Under the pieces are notes generated by a model. It searched no databases. It was not told where the DNA came from and worked only from the letters and a program-made list of their open reading frames with translations. 64,000 nucleotides of DNA from Bremia lactucae. Its lineage: Eukaryota > Oomycota > Peronosporomycetes > Peronosporales > Peronosporaceae. Below are positions 44,449 to 55,896 of the stretch, in pieces. Location: NCBI RefSeq assembly GCF_004359215.1, contig NC_090614.1, forward strand, positions 1,569,610-1,633,609. The letters are read 5' to 3'. Position 1 is the first letter of the stretch, and each line of letters starts with the position of its first letter. The translations under genes were made by a program, and so were the position numbers.

Positions 44449-46610
44449 ATGAGTCGCTTCTTTCTGGGTCTCGAGACGTCCTTTGTCCATGATTTGCCTG
44501 CAATGCTTGACAAGGTTTCACGTAGCCAAAGCACTTGATTATAACTTGCGTGATAAATCGCTTTGCTGTTCTTTGCTAGATTTATGAAGACAAATTGAAT
44601 GGTATTGCAACTCCATTATTCCATCCCCGGTACGCATGATTGCATAGTTTCTATAGAGGTTAGTATTGAATAATTATTGCAATATGATGGTAGCTTTAAA
44701 CGCGATGATCACGAGCTTCGAAGCTTGCGCGATGGTCCCGAAACTCGCTCCGACTTGGTCATGGACTCGCGTGGCTGGACAACTTCCGTTGTGGGCACTA
44801 TTTCGAAATGGATCGACTTGGATGCAAATACACTAAGTACACGGCTGAATGCAGAAAAGGTTTTTAAGCAAGAGGTCGCGTGGGCTTCGCATCTTTCGGT
44901 GCGAGCTGTGATGCTGCCGACTCCGCGTCACACGCACTGCTCAGCCAACTACGCACGCGTGCTCAACCAGTCCCTTACACAGGCACAGTATCTCCACTTT
45001 TGGGTGCGAATTCCTCTTATTCTCCAACCGCAAAAATCGACAGCTACACTACCAATGGAAATCGATCCGGTGATAGGACTTTGTCGCACTGCAATGATCG
45101 AACGAAATGAAGAAGCCAACGAAAATCAAATAGACCCGTGGGCAATTTGGGATTCCTTACGCGCTCGGTGCGAGTATCATCCAAAGTTGCACGTAGCTCT
45201 AGAGATCACAGCCGATCTACCTAGCGACGAAGCGATTCAGCGCTGGTTTGGCGAACCTTTAAAGGTGCATAATCGTTTATTTCAATATTTAATTACAAAT
45301 TGCGAAATTAATGAATTTTAACGCAGGCGGCGATTATTTCAACAACCATCTTTTTAACCAATCGGAAAGGATTTCCGACTCTCTCTCAACGGCATCAGAA
45401 GCTCATGGCGCAGTTTTTTCAACACAATGTCCAATTCTACCTCAGTGGACGACCTCGTCACCGTGGAAAGCTTTCGCTCTATGTCCAGTACCTTCATTTC
45501 CTCTACAGTAAACGCCCCAATCAAGATCGTAAAGCGCTCTTTGAAGCGCCATATCTTGATTATCTCCAAGCCCCGTTGCAACCTTTAATGGACAATTTAG
45601 AATCCCAGACGTACGAAACGTTTGAACAAGACGCTTTCAAGTACAATCAATATGAAAAAGCGATTACCAAAGCCTTGAGTGCGACTGTTGAAGAAAAAGT
45701 ATCGGTCGTAATGATTGTAGGCGCTGGTCGGGGACCTCTTGTGCGCTGTGCTTTGCGTGCGGCGATGACCGCGAATCGAAAAACGCGCATGTTTGCCGTC
45801 GAAAAGAATCCAAACGCTGTCATCACCCTTCGGAATCTCAAAATTTCCGAGAAGTGGGACACTGTTACGATCATTGCATCCGATATGCGGAGCTGGGAGA
45901 CAACGGAGCGCGCTGATATTATGGTGAGCGAGTTATTGGGTTCTTTTGGTGACAATGAGCTGTCTCCTGAGTGTCTGGATGGCGCACAGAAGTTTCTACA
46001 TGGTACGTTTAAAAGCCTTTGAAGTTGAGCTTTTTCTACGAAAACTTATTTGTTGTGGTGATATTGCAATATTTTAGAGCAGGGGATTAGTATTCCTCAA
46101 CAATATTCCTCGTTTATAGCGCCAATCATGTCATCGAAGCTGTGGAACGAAGTAAAGGCACAAGACTCGCTGAAAAGCTTTGAGACCCCATACGTGGTTC
46201 GATTGCACAACTTTTACGCACTTGCTTCGACGCAACAGTGCTTTTGCTTTACGCATCCCCAATTGAATGCAACGATTGACAATCGAAGACAAGCGGAGCT
46301 ACGTTTTCTTGCTGCTGAAAGCGCAGTTGTGCATGGACTAGCAGGCTACTTTGATGCGGTGCTGTATGAGGATGTAATGCTGAGCATTGAACCGGGGACG
46401 CACTCGGATGGCATGTTTAGTTGGTTTCCAATTTATTTTCCTTTGCGCCAACCTTTGCGCTTGGAAAAGGGCGAAGAAGTTGTGGTCAATTTTTGGAGAC
46501 TCGAGTCTAACAACCGTGTCTGGTACGAGTGGTCAATTTCCTCGGGGAATGGCAAATGCCACGTTCCTATACATAATCCTAATGGTCGGTCGTATTGGAT
46601 TGGGCTGTAA
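44449..46610 (+). CDS. PRMT5: Protein arginine methyltransferase 5, 5 exons
   Basis: The model is join(44449..44514, 44580..44629, 44694..45264, 45327..46002, 46078..46610), 631 aa, close to human PRMT5 (637 aa). Introns are GT-AG, 62-75 bp. The first two small exons restore the N-terminus up to LFHPRFKRDD; without them the frame has no ATG. Landmarks: [34 protein letters not shown] across intron 3, the SAM-binding VGAGRGPLV, the double-E loop [15 protein letters not shown] (E431 and E440), and the beta-barrel end [11 protein letters not shown] to [13 protein letters not shown]. The enzyme makes symmetric dimethylarginine on histones, Sm proteins and others. The TIM-barrel half that binds MEP50 in animals is present. 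The first 5-prime splice site (GTTTCA) is weak, so exon 1 is slightly less sure. Confidence 0.95.
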
Positions 46611-46755
46611 GAATAACCACCAAGTGTATCGAAAACGTAGATCACGGCGTACATTGGTCTCTTTATGATAAAAAATGGATTATTTGTGAAAGTTTAAAAT
46701 AAAATAATGTAAAATAATTATTGACAGGTCGGCGAAGCAGCTTGCCAATATCACA

Positions 46756-48219
46756 TTAAAGGAACGTTTCCAACAACTTCCATGCTAACGTGTTGACATC
46801 CCCATTGTTTTCCTCGTACAAATCCTCACGCAGCATTGCGTTTTGCTTGTTAATTAACTGACGCGGCGTGAAGGCATGCAAGGCATCAGCGCTCGGAAAA
46901 TGTAGACGCATATCATTCGTAAAAGCACTGGCGACGATTGATATATTGGCACTAGGCATTTGCATGGCCATACAAGTTGTTGCGCAACCCGACGTGCCAC
47001 AGAAAGCAATTCTTGTCGGCCAATTCATGGTAGTTTCAGCTTTTTCATTCTCGTTTTCAAAGGTGACGCCAACACCCTGTGCAAAAGCACGAAAAGCCGG
47101 ATTTCGAATCCCAAGTAGGTCGGCAATCGACCAAGGTTTCAAGAGTTTTGAATACTGGCCCTGCGCATGAAAAAGATCCCAATATATGAAATGCATATCC
47201 GTACTTGTCGATACGAAGCCGTCAAAAGGATTCTCAAGGGCTTGATACAGTGCACACGATCCAGTGCTCACATAGTGCAAATGTTTCTCCAATATCAGCT
47301 TCGATGGACTCACGCTGGTATTATTTCCACTTATACTAGCATTTTCATATTGATAATATTGAATATACTGGTCGACGAGCCCAGTGTGCACTTGCACAAT
47401 CCCATCGAACGGATCGTACCCTGCTGATTGTAACCCCAACAATTGAAAAATATGGAGTGTTACATAGTGGGCAAAAGTTAATTCGCTAAGTCTTTCAATC
47501 ATATACATTAAAAGGATATAATTTTCTTTGGCATCGTGATAGTTTGTTCCTGGTATAAACTTCAAGGGAGTGTTGATGAAAGACCCGACTTGACGTCCTA
47601 AAGTTGCCATTCGATCCAAATGTTTACTCTCTAAGCCCGAACCCATGTAGAGTAAGTGTTGAAATGTAACCCGCTCACAATGGTTAGTACGCTTTTGCAC
47701 CTGTGGACACCACGATGTCTGGTTCGTACCAAAAGCCTGCCAGTCTTTTTTGGTCCAATAGTCGTCAATTGGATTCGAAAGTTGTACGACACCTTTTTCC
47801 TGTAATTGATACATGGCCACAGCCACCAATAATTGTACGTGAGCCCCCATAGGGAACACACTTTGCACCTTCATTGGTTGTTGGAATGGTACATTGGCAC
47901 TGCCCATGGCCTGCTGCCACTTCGTTTCACCATTGTAACTTAACTGCACAACACCTGAAAAATTGCGCTCCTTTTCATAAATATCTAGCAACGTTTGCAC
48001 TTTTATTGCGCGCATGTTACGTGGTGCCGGCCACCAGAGTGCTACGAGCAAAAGCGTGAGTAGTGACGCGGCCACGAAACCGACAATGATGCGTCCGAAA
48101 AGTATCGAGTGATGATGACGGCGCTGTTTATTTCGCTGACGTTCGTGGTAGCTTGAAAGCTGTTGCTGCAACGAGTTGCTGGTTTCGCGGGGCGCGAAAG
48201 GTAGCTCCTCGCTGTTCAT
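46756..48219 (-). CDS. Membrane-anchored serine-beta-lactamase-like protein lacking the SxxK motif
   Basis: An intronless 487-aa protein. Residues 1-40 are polar and basic, 41-62 form a signal-anchor (ILFGRIIVGFVAASLLTLLL), and the rest lies outside and matches the beta-lactamase/transpeptidase-like fold (Pfam Beta-lactamase, MEROPS S12, LACTB-like): NFSGVVQLSYNGETKWQQAM, HLLYMGSGLESKH, ENYILLMYMIERLSELTFAH. Active family members have SVTK- or SxxK-type residues after the FRIGS-like strand. Here the position reads FPMGAHVQLL (122-131), so nucleophile Ser and general-base Lys are both absent. It is probably a pseudoenzyme. It is divergent from AASDH (136 bp). Confidence 0.8.
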   Translation of the reverse strand: MNSEELPFAPRETSNSLQQQLSSYHERQRNKQRRHHHSILFGRIIVGFVAASLLTLLLVALWWPAPRNMRAIKVQTLLDIYEKERNFSGVVQLSYNGETKWQQAMGSANVPFQQPMKVQSVFPMGAHVQLLVAVAMYQLQEKGVVQLSNPIDDYWTKKDWQAFGTNQTSWCPQVQKRTNHCERVTFQHLLYMGSGLESKHLDRMATLGRQVGSFINTPLKFIPGTNYHDAKENYILLMYMIERLSELTFAHYVTLHIFQLLGLQSAGYDPFDGIVQVHTGLVDQYIQYYQYENASISGNNTSVSPSKLILEKHLHYVSTGSCALYQALENPFDGFVSTSTDMHFIYWDLFHAQGQYSKLLKPWSIADLLGIRNPAFRAFAQGVGVTFENENEKAETTMNWPTRIAFCGTSGCATTCMAMQMPSANISIVASAFTNDMRLHFPSADALHAFTPRQLINKQNAMLREDLYEENNGDVNTLAWKLLETFL

Positions 48220-48253
48220 ACTGCACGAACAATTTTTTTAGATACTTAATATT

Positions 48254-48261
48254 GGACTGAA
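48254..48261 (-). promoter_or_regulatory. Initiator-like site of the beta-lactamase-like gene
   Basis: The minus strand reads TTCAGTCC, which fits the oomycete initiator core YTCANTYY, 35 nt before the ATG. Short matches like this also occur by chance. Confidence 0.4.
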
Positions 48262-48327
48262 TAAGATTGATAATGGGAATGCAACAATAATTGAGCAATT
48301 AGGCCGTTTTGAAAGATACTAATTATA

Positions 48328-48335
48328 CTCAATTT
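48328..48335 (+). promoter_or_regulatory. Initiator-like site of AASDH
   Basis: CTCAATTT fits the oomycete initiator core YTCANTYY and lies 21 nt before the ATG at 48356. It is in the 136-bp region shared with the divergent beta-lactamase-like gene. Confidence 0.45.
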
Positions 48336-48355
48336 TGTACCATTTTCTTCGTCTT

Positions 48356-51300
48356 ATGTCCGTGTCTCAATGTCTATACGAGCTATGGGTTGAGAGTCGA
48401 GAGAGCAACGCTACTGCGTTCGTGCAGACTGCTATCGATCGAACACAATTGTCGTACACGGAGGTGTATCAATGGAAATCGAGTTTACAACAAGCGTTGA
48501 ATGGTGACAGCCAGCGGCTCGTAGTGGGTATAAACCTGATTCCATTTTCAATCGAAGAGACGGTTGCAATGCTTCTAGTTGCCGAACAACGACGTTGGAT
48601 CTATGTGCCGATTGATATGGAAATTTCCATAAACCAACAACTTTCAATTCTGCAAAGTGCAGGCATTAATCGTCTCGTGACGACAGCAACAAGTCAATTA
48701 TTCAGGTATTTTTCATGTGCAATCGAGACAAAAACAATTGTGACCGTGTCAAGTCCGTTTGAATCGGTCGAAGTACTCGATGTATTCAAAAGGAAGCCAA
48801 TTGATCGTGACACACCAGAGGTGGGGATGACTCAACGACTTTATGCGGAAGAAAACAATTTGCCTTTATACGTGTTGTATACATCGGGGACAACGGGCAA
48901 ACCTCGCGGTGTCGTTGGAACGCGTATCGGTGCGTGGACACGCTTAATGTGGATGTGGAAAACGTATCCATTTGCAACGCTCAGCAATAGTATATTGTCG
49001 AGTGAACGAGTCTTACGAGCTACCAAGTTGTCTTTTGTCGATTCGATATGGGAGATCTTAGGCGCCTTTATTAAACGTGTGCCAATTGTTCATTTCCAAT
49101 CGTTACAAAGTCCACCAAAGGTTGAATCGTCATGGTATCTCAAGAGCGTGCTGCTTGATACTAGTGCCAGGATCCTCGATCTTATTCATCGTGAAAAAGT
49201 GACTCGCTTGACTGCTGTGCCAAGTGTATTGGAGATGTTACTAGTGCAGTCAATTGCGAAAAACCACGTCTTTGCGTTAAGTAGCCTTTGCTATATCTTA
49301 AGCAGTGGCGAGCCATTGCGTCTCCCGTTTTTTCTTCAATTAACAAAATACTTGCCTGACGTTGTGGTCCTTAATCTTTACGGTGCGATTTAAAAACTTT
49401 TGTGTTTGATGATATAAAAAAGACATTTTTTTTGGACAGGGAGTACCGAAATAAGTGGTGATGTCACGTGTATGAAGCTTAAAGGACCTTTTACTCGAAC
49501 TCAATTAACTTTGTGGCAACAATATGGGATCCCGATTGGAAAGCTCGATTCTTGTGGAGTGATTGGAAGTTCAACGTCACTATTGCTTCTACCGAACAAG
49601 CTCGATCAAAATGCCTTGGCTGCGACTGACAACAGTCACGAAAGTTTATGGCCCCAACACGATTTTCGCAAGATTTTTCATTCCACATGCACTAGTGCGA
49701 AAGGGATGTTATATGTTTCCGGATCTCTTGTGTCGTTAGGATACATTGCTGATGCAAGGAAAGAGGAATCTTTTGTGGAAATTCATGCGACTCGCTGGTT
49801 TTGCACTGGAGACGTTTGTTGTGTTGTAAACGATGAATTGTTCTTTTGTGGACGAAAAGATCAGGCTGTGAAGATTCATGGACAACGAGTGTATCTCGAG
49901 GCAGTGGAATGTGCAGTGGCAAGGGGCTTACAAGACATGGCCAACAACGCGTCTAGGAGGGAACCTTTTTCAGTCATAGCACTTAAAATGACAATGAACC
50001 AGGGCAAGAAATATGCACTACTTCGACAACGAATTGTAGCTTGTATTATCGATGACCATTTGGAAAGTCTCTCGATCGTTCGCGAACCACAGATTCGAGT
50101 ACTAACAACTTGGATCGCTACCCATTATGGAACGCCACATTCCCCTCAGGATATTTTTAGAATCTCTAAACATGCAGTGCCACGACTTGCACACGGAAAG
50201 ATTGATCGTCGAGCACTGGAGTTAAAGATCTTGGAGTTTTCAAGTCATCAAGAGTTGAAACTTTCGAGCACAATCAACGAGAAAAGCTTTGCAGAAGTGC
50301 ACCTTGCTAAATCGTTGAGGAATGTACTTGGCATTTCGTTCTCTACTTGCGTTACTGATGATATGCGGATGCAAACTTTTGCAGACTTGGGCGGCAACTC
50401 GCTCGTAGTGACTCTTTTTCAGCATGAGCTTAATCAAATCTTTGAAACGCGTACTCTGTTTGATCACCACGTGGTACGCGTGCTTTTTTTTCCCTTTGTT
50501 CTATGCTGTCCAAAAGAGTTATTTTGCTGATTTTATTGTGGGTATCGACAGCTGAAGATGACTATGAATGAGTTATTAATAATCTTAGAATCCGAGTGTT
50601 CGAGAAAATCGAATTACAATTCGAGAAAACAGAAAAATGAGCGCCAAGACGTGCTTCAAAGTAGTACGACTGATGCGTTCGGATATATTGACTCCAAACG
50701 ACGGAAGAGAAATGAATTTACACGAAATGATATTATTGACACTAGCACTGAATCGCATCTCGAAACTCTTCACTTTCTTACTCGCTGCAATCATTCGTCG
50801 AAACGATTTCAAGATTCTCCGTTACTAACATCGTACGTCCCCTCAAGCTTACCAAAATCAGCGTCTGTTCAAGCATCTTCGTGCTTGTCATTGGAATTTG
50901 CGTGGCGCGTGAATTTAAGCAAATGTATCGATGCGTCTCCCCTTGTTGTCCAGCGTTATGACTCGAACAGTACAGCAATGTTTACGTGGGCTATTATCGG
51001 ATCCCATTCTCGTCAGCTCGTTTGTATTGATGTCTTGAATGCTGGACAAGAAAAGTGGCGAGTGATACTGGACGATCGTATCGAAGCTAGTGCCGCTCTT
51101 TGCCGAAAGCACAAGATCGTTTATGTTGGTACCTACTCGGGCTCGTTCTATGCGCTTGACTTGTATACTGGCAACGTACGCTGGCAATTTCAAGCCAAGG
51201 AATCAATCAAAGCCTCGGCTGTCGTAATAGATCAAGAGAATCTTGTCCTCTGTGGGGCCTATGACCAGAATCTGTACGCATTAAACGCCATTGACGGTCA

Positions 51301-52021
51301 CCTTCATTGGGTCTATCCTCTTCAAGGCAGTATGTTTGCATCCCCTTTCTATTGCGTTTGGACAAAGCAGCTATTTGTCGCGACGACAAAAGGAATTGTC
51401 GAATGTTTAGTAGTATCGACATGTGATCAAATCAAGAGTCACTGGAAGCTTCAGCTTCCAGCTCCCGTGTTTGCTGGATTAAACATCGACAACGAGTCCA
51501 ATACGTTGCTTATTGGGTGTGCCGATGGCAAGCTGTACGGCGCGAATACGTCGACTGGTCATATACAATGGCAAGTCACAACGGACAAACCGATTTTTAG
51601 CTCGCCTTGTGTCTACGCTCATGGGTTGGCGGTTTTTGGATCCCACGACGGTTTCTTGCGAAAAATCAAGTGTCGTACTGGGGAACTCGTGTGGGCTAGT
51701 AATCTATCTGGCGCTTTGTTTGCATCGCCAACCGTTTTTCAACTTGTGGCAGGTGATAGGAAGGGCAAAGAGGCAACAGATTGTGGAGATGTGGTTTGCT
51801 GTGTGGCCATGACAACTGGTCGCTTATGTTTCTGTGATGAGAAAACTGGGTCGATTTTCTATGAAACCAGCAGTTTATCGGGGAAAGCTGGCAGTAATGT
51901 TGATATGAATGAAACTCTCGGTCCGTTGTTTGGCTCCCCTGTCATTGTCGATACTTTTTGCTTGATCGGAACGCGTACCAATTATTTCGTGGCCTTTAAT
52001 CTCGCATTAACGAATTGGTAA
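48356..52021 (+). CDS. AASDH-type enzyme: adenylation domain, carrier domain, PQQ-like beta-propeller; 3 exons
   Basis: The model is join(48356..49382, 49440..50473, 50552..52021), 1176 aa; introns are 57 and 78 bp, and phases agree. The adenylation domain (about 1-600) has YTSGTTGKPRG (175-185), NLYGSTE restored across intron 1, FCTGDVCCVV and the GRKDQAVKIHGQRVYLE core. A carrier domain follows, with LGGNSLVV; S663 is the expected phosphopantetheine site. The C-terminal half (about 790-1176) is a PQQ-type propeller with repeats such as VYVGTYSGSFYALDLYTGNV, VLCGAYDQNLYALNAIDG and LLIGCADGKLYGANTSTG. Human AASDH (ACSF4/U26, 1098 aa) has this order. No reductase or dehydrogenase domain is present, despite the family name. 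The substrate is probably an amino acid (beta-alanine in the insect Ebony-like and mammalian literature) but cannot be read from the sequence. Confidence 0.92.
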
Positions 52022-52194
52022 ATAAATATGGGTATCACAGTGAGCATAAAGGAGTCATTTTTAAGTCAAATTGTCGTTGACTGATTCATTTGGATTAAAA
52101 TGAAATCTAAAATGTGCCATTTTACGAAAATAGATCCCTTTTAAAACCAATATAGACTTGCATTCTATCCTTTCGAAACGCCACGCTCGGTAGA

Positions 52195-53736
52195 ATGACA
52201 TTAGGACGAAGCTTCTCCGTGCTATCTATCCATGCACTTGGCTTTCTACTACTCGCACTAGACACGTCTATGGGCGTACGAGCTCACAATCTTCAGCGTC
52301 TTCAGGATTTTCGTGGTCATGAGTACTTTGTGCAGTTTGGACTACACCAGTCAGAGGACGATCCGGTAGAGCCTCCTGTTAATGAGGACTACTTTCCTAA
52401 CGCCATCTTAGACCACTTTGCTCCTGTATCAAAGCGATTGCTATGGAATCAACGCTACCAGGTGAATGAAGAGTTTTGGGGTGGCCACGGCTTCCCTGTC
52501 TTTCTCTACATTGGAGGCGAGGGGCCACTGGGCCCCAAAGCCATCACCAATCATACCTTCATCTACTTCCTCGCCGAGCAACACCACGCACTACTTGTGG
52601 CATTAGAACATCGATTCTATGGCCGTTCGTACCCAACTACAGACATGAGTTTGCCAAATCTGGCGTATCTTTCAAGTGAACAGGCCCTGGCCGATTTGGC
52701 ACATTTTCACGCCTTTATCACGGAAAAATATAGTCTTATTGATACAAAGTGGGTCGCCTTTGGTGGTAGCTATCCTGGCAATTTAGCAGCGTGGGTCAAA
52801 TTGAAATACCCTGCATTATTTACTGGCACTGTAGCGAGCTCGGCTCCTTTGCATGCAAAGAAGAACTTTTACGAATACATGGAAGTCGTTGGTGATGGTT
52901 TACGATACTTTGGAGGAGGTGCGTGTTATTATCAAGTCGAACAAGCCATTATTAAGCTTGGAAAGGCTCTTGATGGAGCGCAAGACGATCGTGAACAAGT
53001 CTTGGCGCTCTTTTCTCCGTGTTACCCTATGACGACGGAATTAGATGACTCGGTCTTTGCAACATCTATAATAGGAGCGTTTCAAGATATTGCACAGTAT
53101 AATAAAATTCACGAAGAAGTCATGACGCTTTCGGATGTATGCAAGCACTTTAGCAAGCCTGGCGATGCTATCAATAAATTGGCTTCGTTTATTAATTCCA
53201 CACGTGTTGGCAATTGTCTAGATTCGAAATTTCAAGGCGTTCCAAATGGAACGATTGAAGTGCTTGGTCGTGATCAATTTGATGGCAAAAGCAGTGCTCG
53301 GCAATGGGTCTATCAAACGTGCAATGAATTTGGCTACTTTCAAACCACAAGTAGTCGAGAATCTCCTTTTTACGCACTCCGTGCAGTGACAGAAGCCAAT
53401 ATTGGATCTACAATTTGTTCTCTTGTCTATCAAATGGATAGAGCCCCGGACATTGCGACTACGAATCTCGACTATGGCTCGCTAAATATTTTCGTTGAAC
53501 ACGTGACGTTTCCAAGCGGTACAATTGATCCGTGGCATGCGTTAGCGGTGCGTAATTCAACTAAACTTCCTTTAACGACGGCAGAAGCCGTGTATATCGA
53601 GGGAACGGCTCACTGCGCGGACATGTATTACCCGAGTACCCGCGATACGCCAGAACTGGTGTGGGCCCACGATCAAATAGCTGCTCGCGTGAAATCGTAC
53701 CTAGTTGAAACCGATCGCGTTGTTGCAGTTGAGTAA
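52195..53736 (+). CDS. Secreted serine carboxypeptidase, family S28 (PRCP/DPP7-like)
   Basis: An intronless 513-aa protein with a signal peptide (residues 1-about 30, ALGFLLLALDTSMGVRA). The S28 landmarks are NQRYQVNEEFWGG, PVFLYIGGEGPLGP, ALEHRFYGRSYP, the nucleophile elbow FGGSYPGNLAAW (S192), SGTIDPWHA with D445 and GTAHCADMYYP with H473, so the catalytic triad is complete. S28 enzymes cleave Pro-X bonds at the C-terminus or X-Pro dipeptides at the N-terminus in lysosomes or outside the cell. In plant-associated oomycetes these are regular members of the secretome. It follows AASDH on the same strand, 173 bp downstream. Confidence 0.95.
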   Translation: MTLGRSFSVLSIHALGFLLLALDTSMGVRAHNLQRLQDFRGHEYFVQFGLHQSEDDPVEPPVNEDYFPNAILDHFAPVSKRLLWNQRYQVNEEFWGGHGFPVFLYIGGEGPLGPKAITNHTFIYFLAEQHHALLVALEHRFYGRSYPTTDMSLPNLAYLSSEQALADLAHFHAFITEKYSLIDTKWVAFGGSYPGNLAAWVKLKYPALFTGTVASSAPLHAKKNFYEYMEVVGDGLRYFGGGACYYQVEQAIIKLGKALDGAQDDREQVLALFSPCYPMTTELDDSVFATSIIGAFQDIAQYNKIHEEVMTLSDVCKHFSKPGDAINKLASFINSTRVGNCLDSKFQGVPNGTIEVLGRDQFDGKSSARQWVYQTCNEFGYFQTTSSRESPFYALRAVTEANIGSTICSLVYQMDRAPDIATTNLDYGSLNIFVEHVTFPSGTIDPWHALAVRNSTKLPLTTAEAVYIEGTAHCADMYYPSTRDTPELVWAHDQIAARVKSYLVETDRVVAVE

Positions 53737-53842
53737 CACACCTTAAATGATGTGGTTCACATTTAATTAAGAAACACACCTTACTTCACACAATCACTTA
53801 AGAAACTCGTCCTTTTGACTGGTTCGGGACGTTATTGAAAAG

Positions 53843-55896
53843 ATGGCGTCGTACGAGACGCCACGCGTTGACGTGAATGTGAATGGATGGGGCCCCACGG
53901 TCTTGCCAGAGCAGTTTCTGAATGTCCCATACGCTCCTTTTAGCAAAGGGGATAAGCTCGGCAAAGCAGCAGACTTTGTATCGAACTACGCGCCGCGTGG
54001 GTCCCGATACGTACGGGACCCATCGGGTGTCAATGTGGAATTCCAGTACAAGCACGATACCAAGGATGACGCGACGTTCCAGCTCGTGGATACATCAAAA
54101 GGAACGCGTCCAAAGACAGAAGATCGATTGCGTCCGACATGGAACCAGCAACGCTTTGGTGGGCGAGGTGGGCGTGGGGGGCAGGGTGGGCGTGGTGCAT
54201 ATACTACTGATAAACCCGATCCGAATGGTCCTACAACGTCTTCGGCGCAACTTCGTATGAAAGGAATGCAGAAACAAAACAAGCGCTGGGATCGACTTAG
54301 TAATGCGCGTCGGGCTTTTACTTTTCGCCGTCGTGACGAAGTGCGTGCCGATCGCGTTGCGTCCGTTCTTGTCCAAACCACTTGGAACCTCCTGGACGAG
54401 TTTGAATTGCAACAACTTACGAAATTACAAGCGAATATTCCAAAGACGGATGATGTGAAATGGTGTGGGGAATTGCGTGAGTTTGACGCCGCATTTGACC
54501 GGATTACGTCGCGTACAAACACGCGAGTCCATCGATTTGACGACCGTGATTTTTATTATGTTACGACGACGGATGATCCTGTGATTGAAGAATTGGCGCA
54601 GCAAGGACAGGCCCGAGTGTTTGCAACCGATGCGATCCTGTCGCATCTAATGACGTGCACGCGTTCAGTGTATCCATGGGATATTGTAGCCCAGCGAGTG
54701 AATAATATGGTGTTCTTTGACAAGCGCGATGCGTCGAATTTTGACCTTCTTTCAGTTAATGAAAATGCCTCGGATCCCCCGACTCAAGATGATGTGGAAC
54801 ACATGAATCATCCGGATCGTCTGAGTCTTGAGGCCACGATGATTAATCAGAATTTGTCGCAACAAGTGCTCAAAAGTGGCAATGGGGCTTTTTTTAAACA
54901 ATTTGATGCCCCAAATCCATTTGCTAGTGACGGTGGCAAACCCGCGAGTTGTGCTTATCGGTACCGTAAATTTGATTTAGGAGGTGGATTAAATCTTGTA
55001 GCACGTTGTGAAGTCCAGAGCGTGGCGGTTAAAAAGGGGACGCAACATTATGTGTCGACGTTCGCACTTAATGAATATGACCCTAAATTTCCGGGATCGA
55101 TCGAGTGGCGTAAGAAAATTGATTCTCAGGTGCGTAAGAGTGAATGTATTTTTGTGTCGTGGGTATTTGCATGTGGGGTGCTATTTTATATGCGAGACTT
55201 CATGATTTTTGCATCTGATATACGCTATTCCTACACATTTGGTGCGGAGAAACGATGAGATGAAAGTCGATTTAGGCATACAGTACCTGTATATTTTTAT
55301 TATTTTGCCCATGGTTAAATGGGCTTGCCCGTACAAGGCTGTGTGTGGATGGGGTGCTCGATGAATGCCCACAATATTTGATATATACGCTATTCCTATA
55401 CTCTTGATGAGGAAAGCTCAATGTTAGGAGAGACTCCACCACACTTGTATACTTTTGAACACAAACACGATAGATTACACGCTTACCAAATGTTTTTGTT
55501 ATGTGTTTTTTGCAGCGAGGTGCGATCTTAGCCAACGAGCTCAAGAATAATTCATACAAACTAGCAAAGTGGACGGCCCAGGCGCTACTTGGCGGCGTGG
55601 ATGAGATGAAGTTAGGCTACGTGTCTCGCTTGAACTTTAAGGACCCGTACTCGCACGTGGTGCTGGGTATGCAGTCATACAACCCCAAAACATTCGCAAC
55701 ACAAATCGCTTTGAATCAGAACAACACGTGGGGGATTGTGAAGATGTTGTCCGAGTTGTTGCTAGAACAGCCCGAGGGCAAGTATGTGATTATGAAGGAC
55801 CCGAACAAACCAATAGTCCGTCTGTTTTCTGTGCCGCTTGGCACATTTGATGAGGAGAGTGAAGAAGACGACAACGACGAAGATTATGAGCAATGA
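53843..55896 (+). CDS. EIF3D: Translation initiation factor 3 subunit D, 2 exons
   Basis: The model is join(53843..55129, 55516..55896), 555 aa. eIF3d is a subunit of the eIF3 complex on the 40S ribosome and can bind the mRNA cap. The N-terminus [20 protein letters not shown] and [13 protein letters not shown], the RGG-rich segment (104-118), [20 protein letters not shown], and the C-terminal [20 protein letters not shown] (across the splice) with [20 protein letters not shown] are all family features, ending in an acidic tail [14 protein letters not shown]. The intron (55130-55515) is 386 bp, about five times the others in the window, and contains a partial internal duplication. The gene starts 107 bp after the S28 gene. 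Confidence 0.95.
55130..55515 (+). other. Long eIF3d intron with partial duplication
   Basis: GT-AG intron of 386 bp. The sequence TACGCTATTCCTA occurs twice (about 55221 and 55386) and GTGTGGATGGGGTGCTCGAT resembles GCATGTGGGGTGCTATTTTA, so part of it seems to have been duplicated. Confidence 0.7.

Noticed and set aside
46868..47427. Plus-strand frames inside the beta-lactamase-like gene
   Set aside because: Shadows of the minus-strand coding sequence without motifs of their own.
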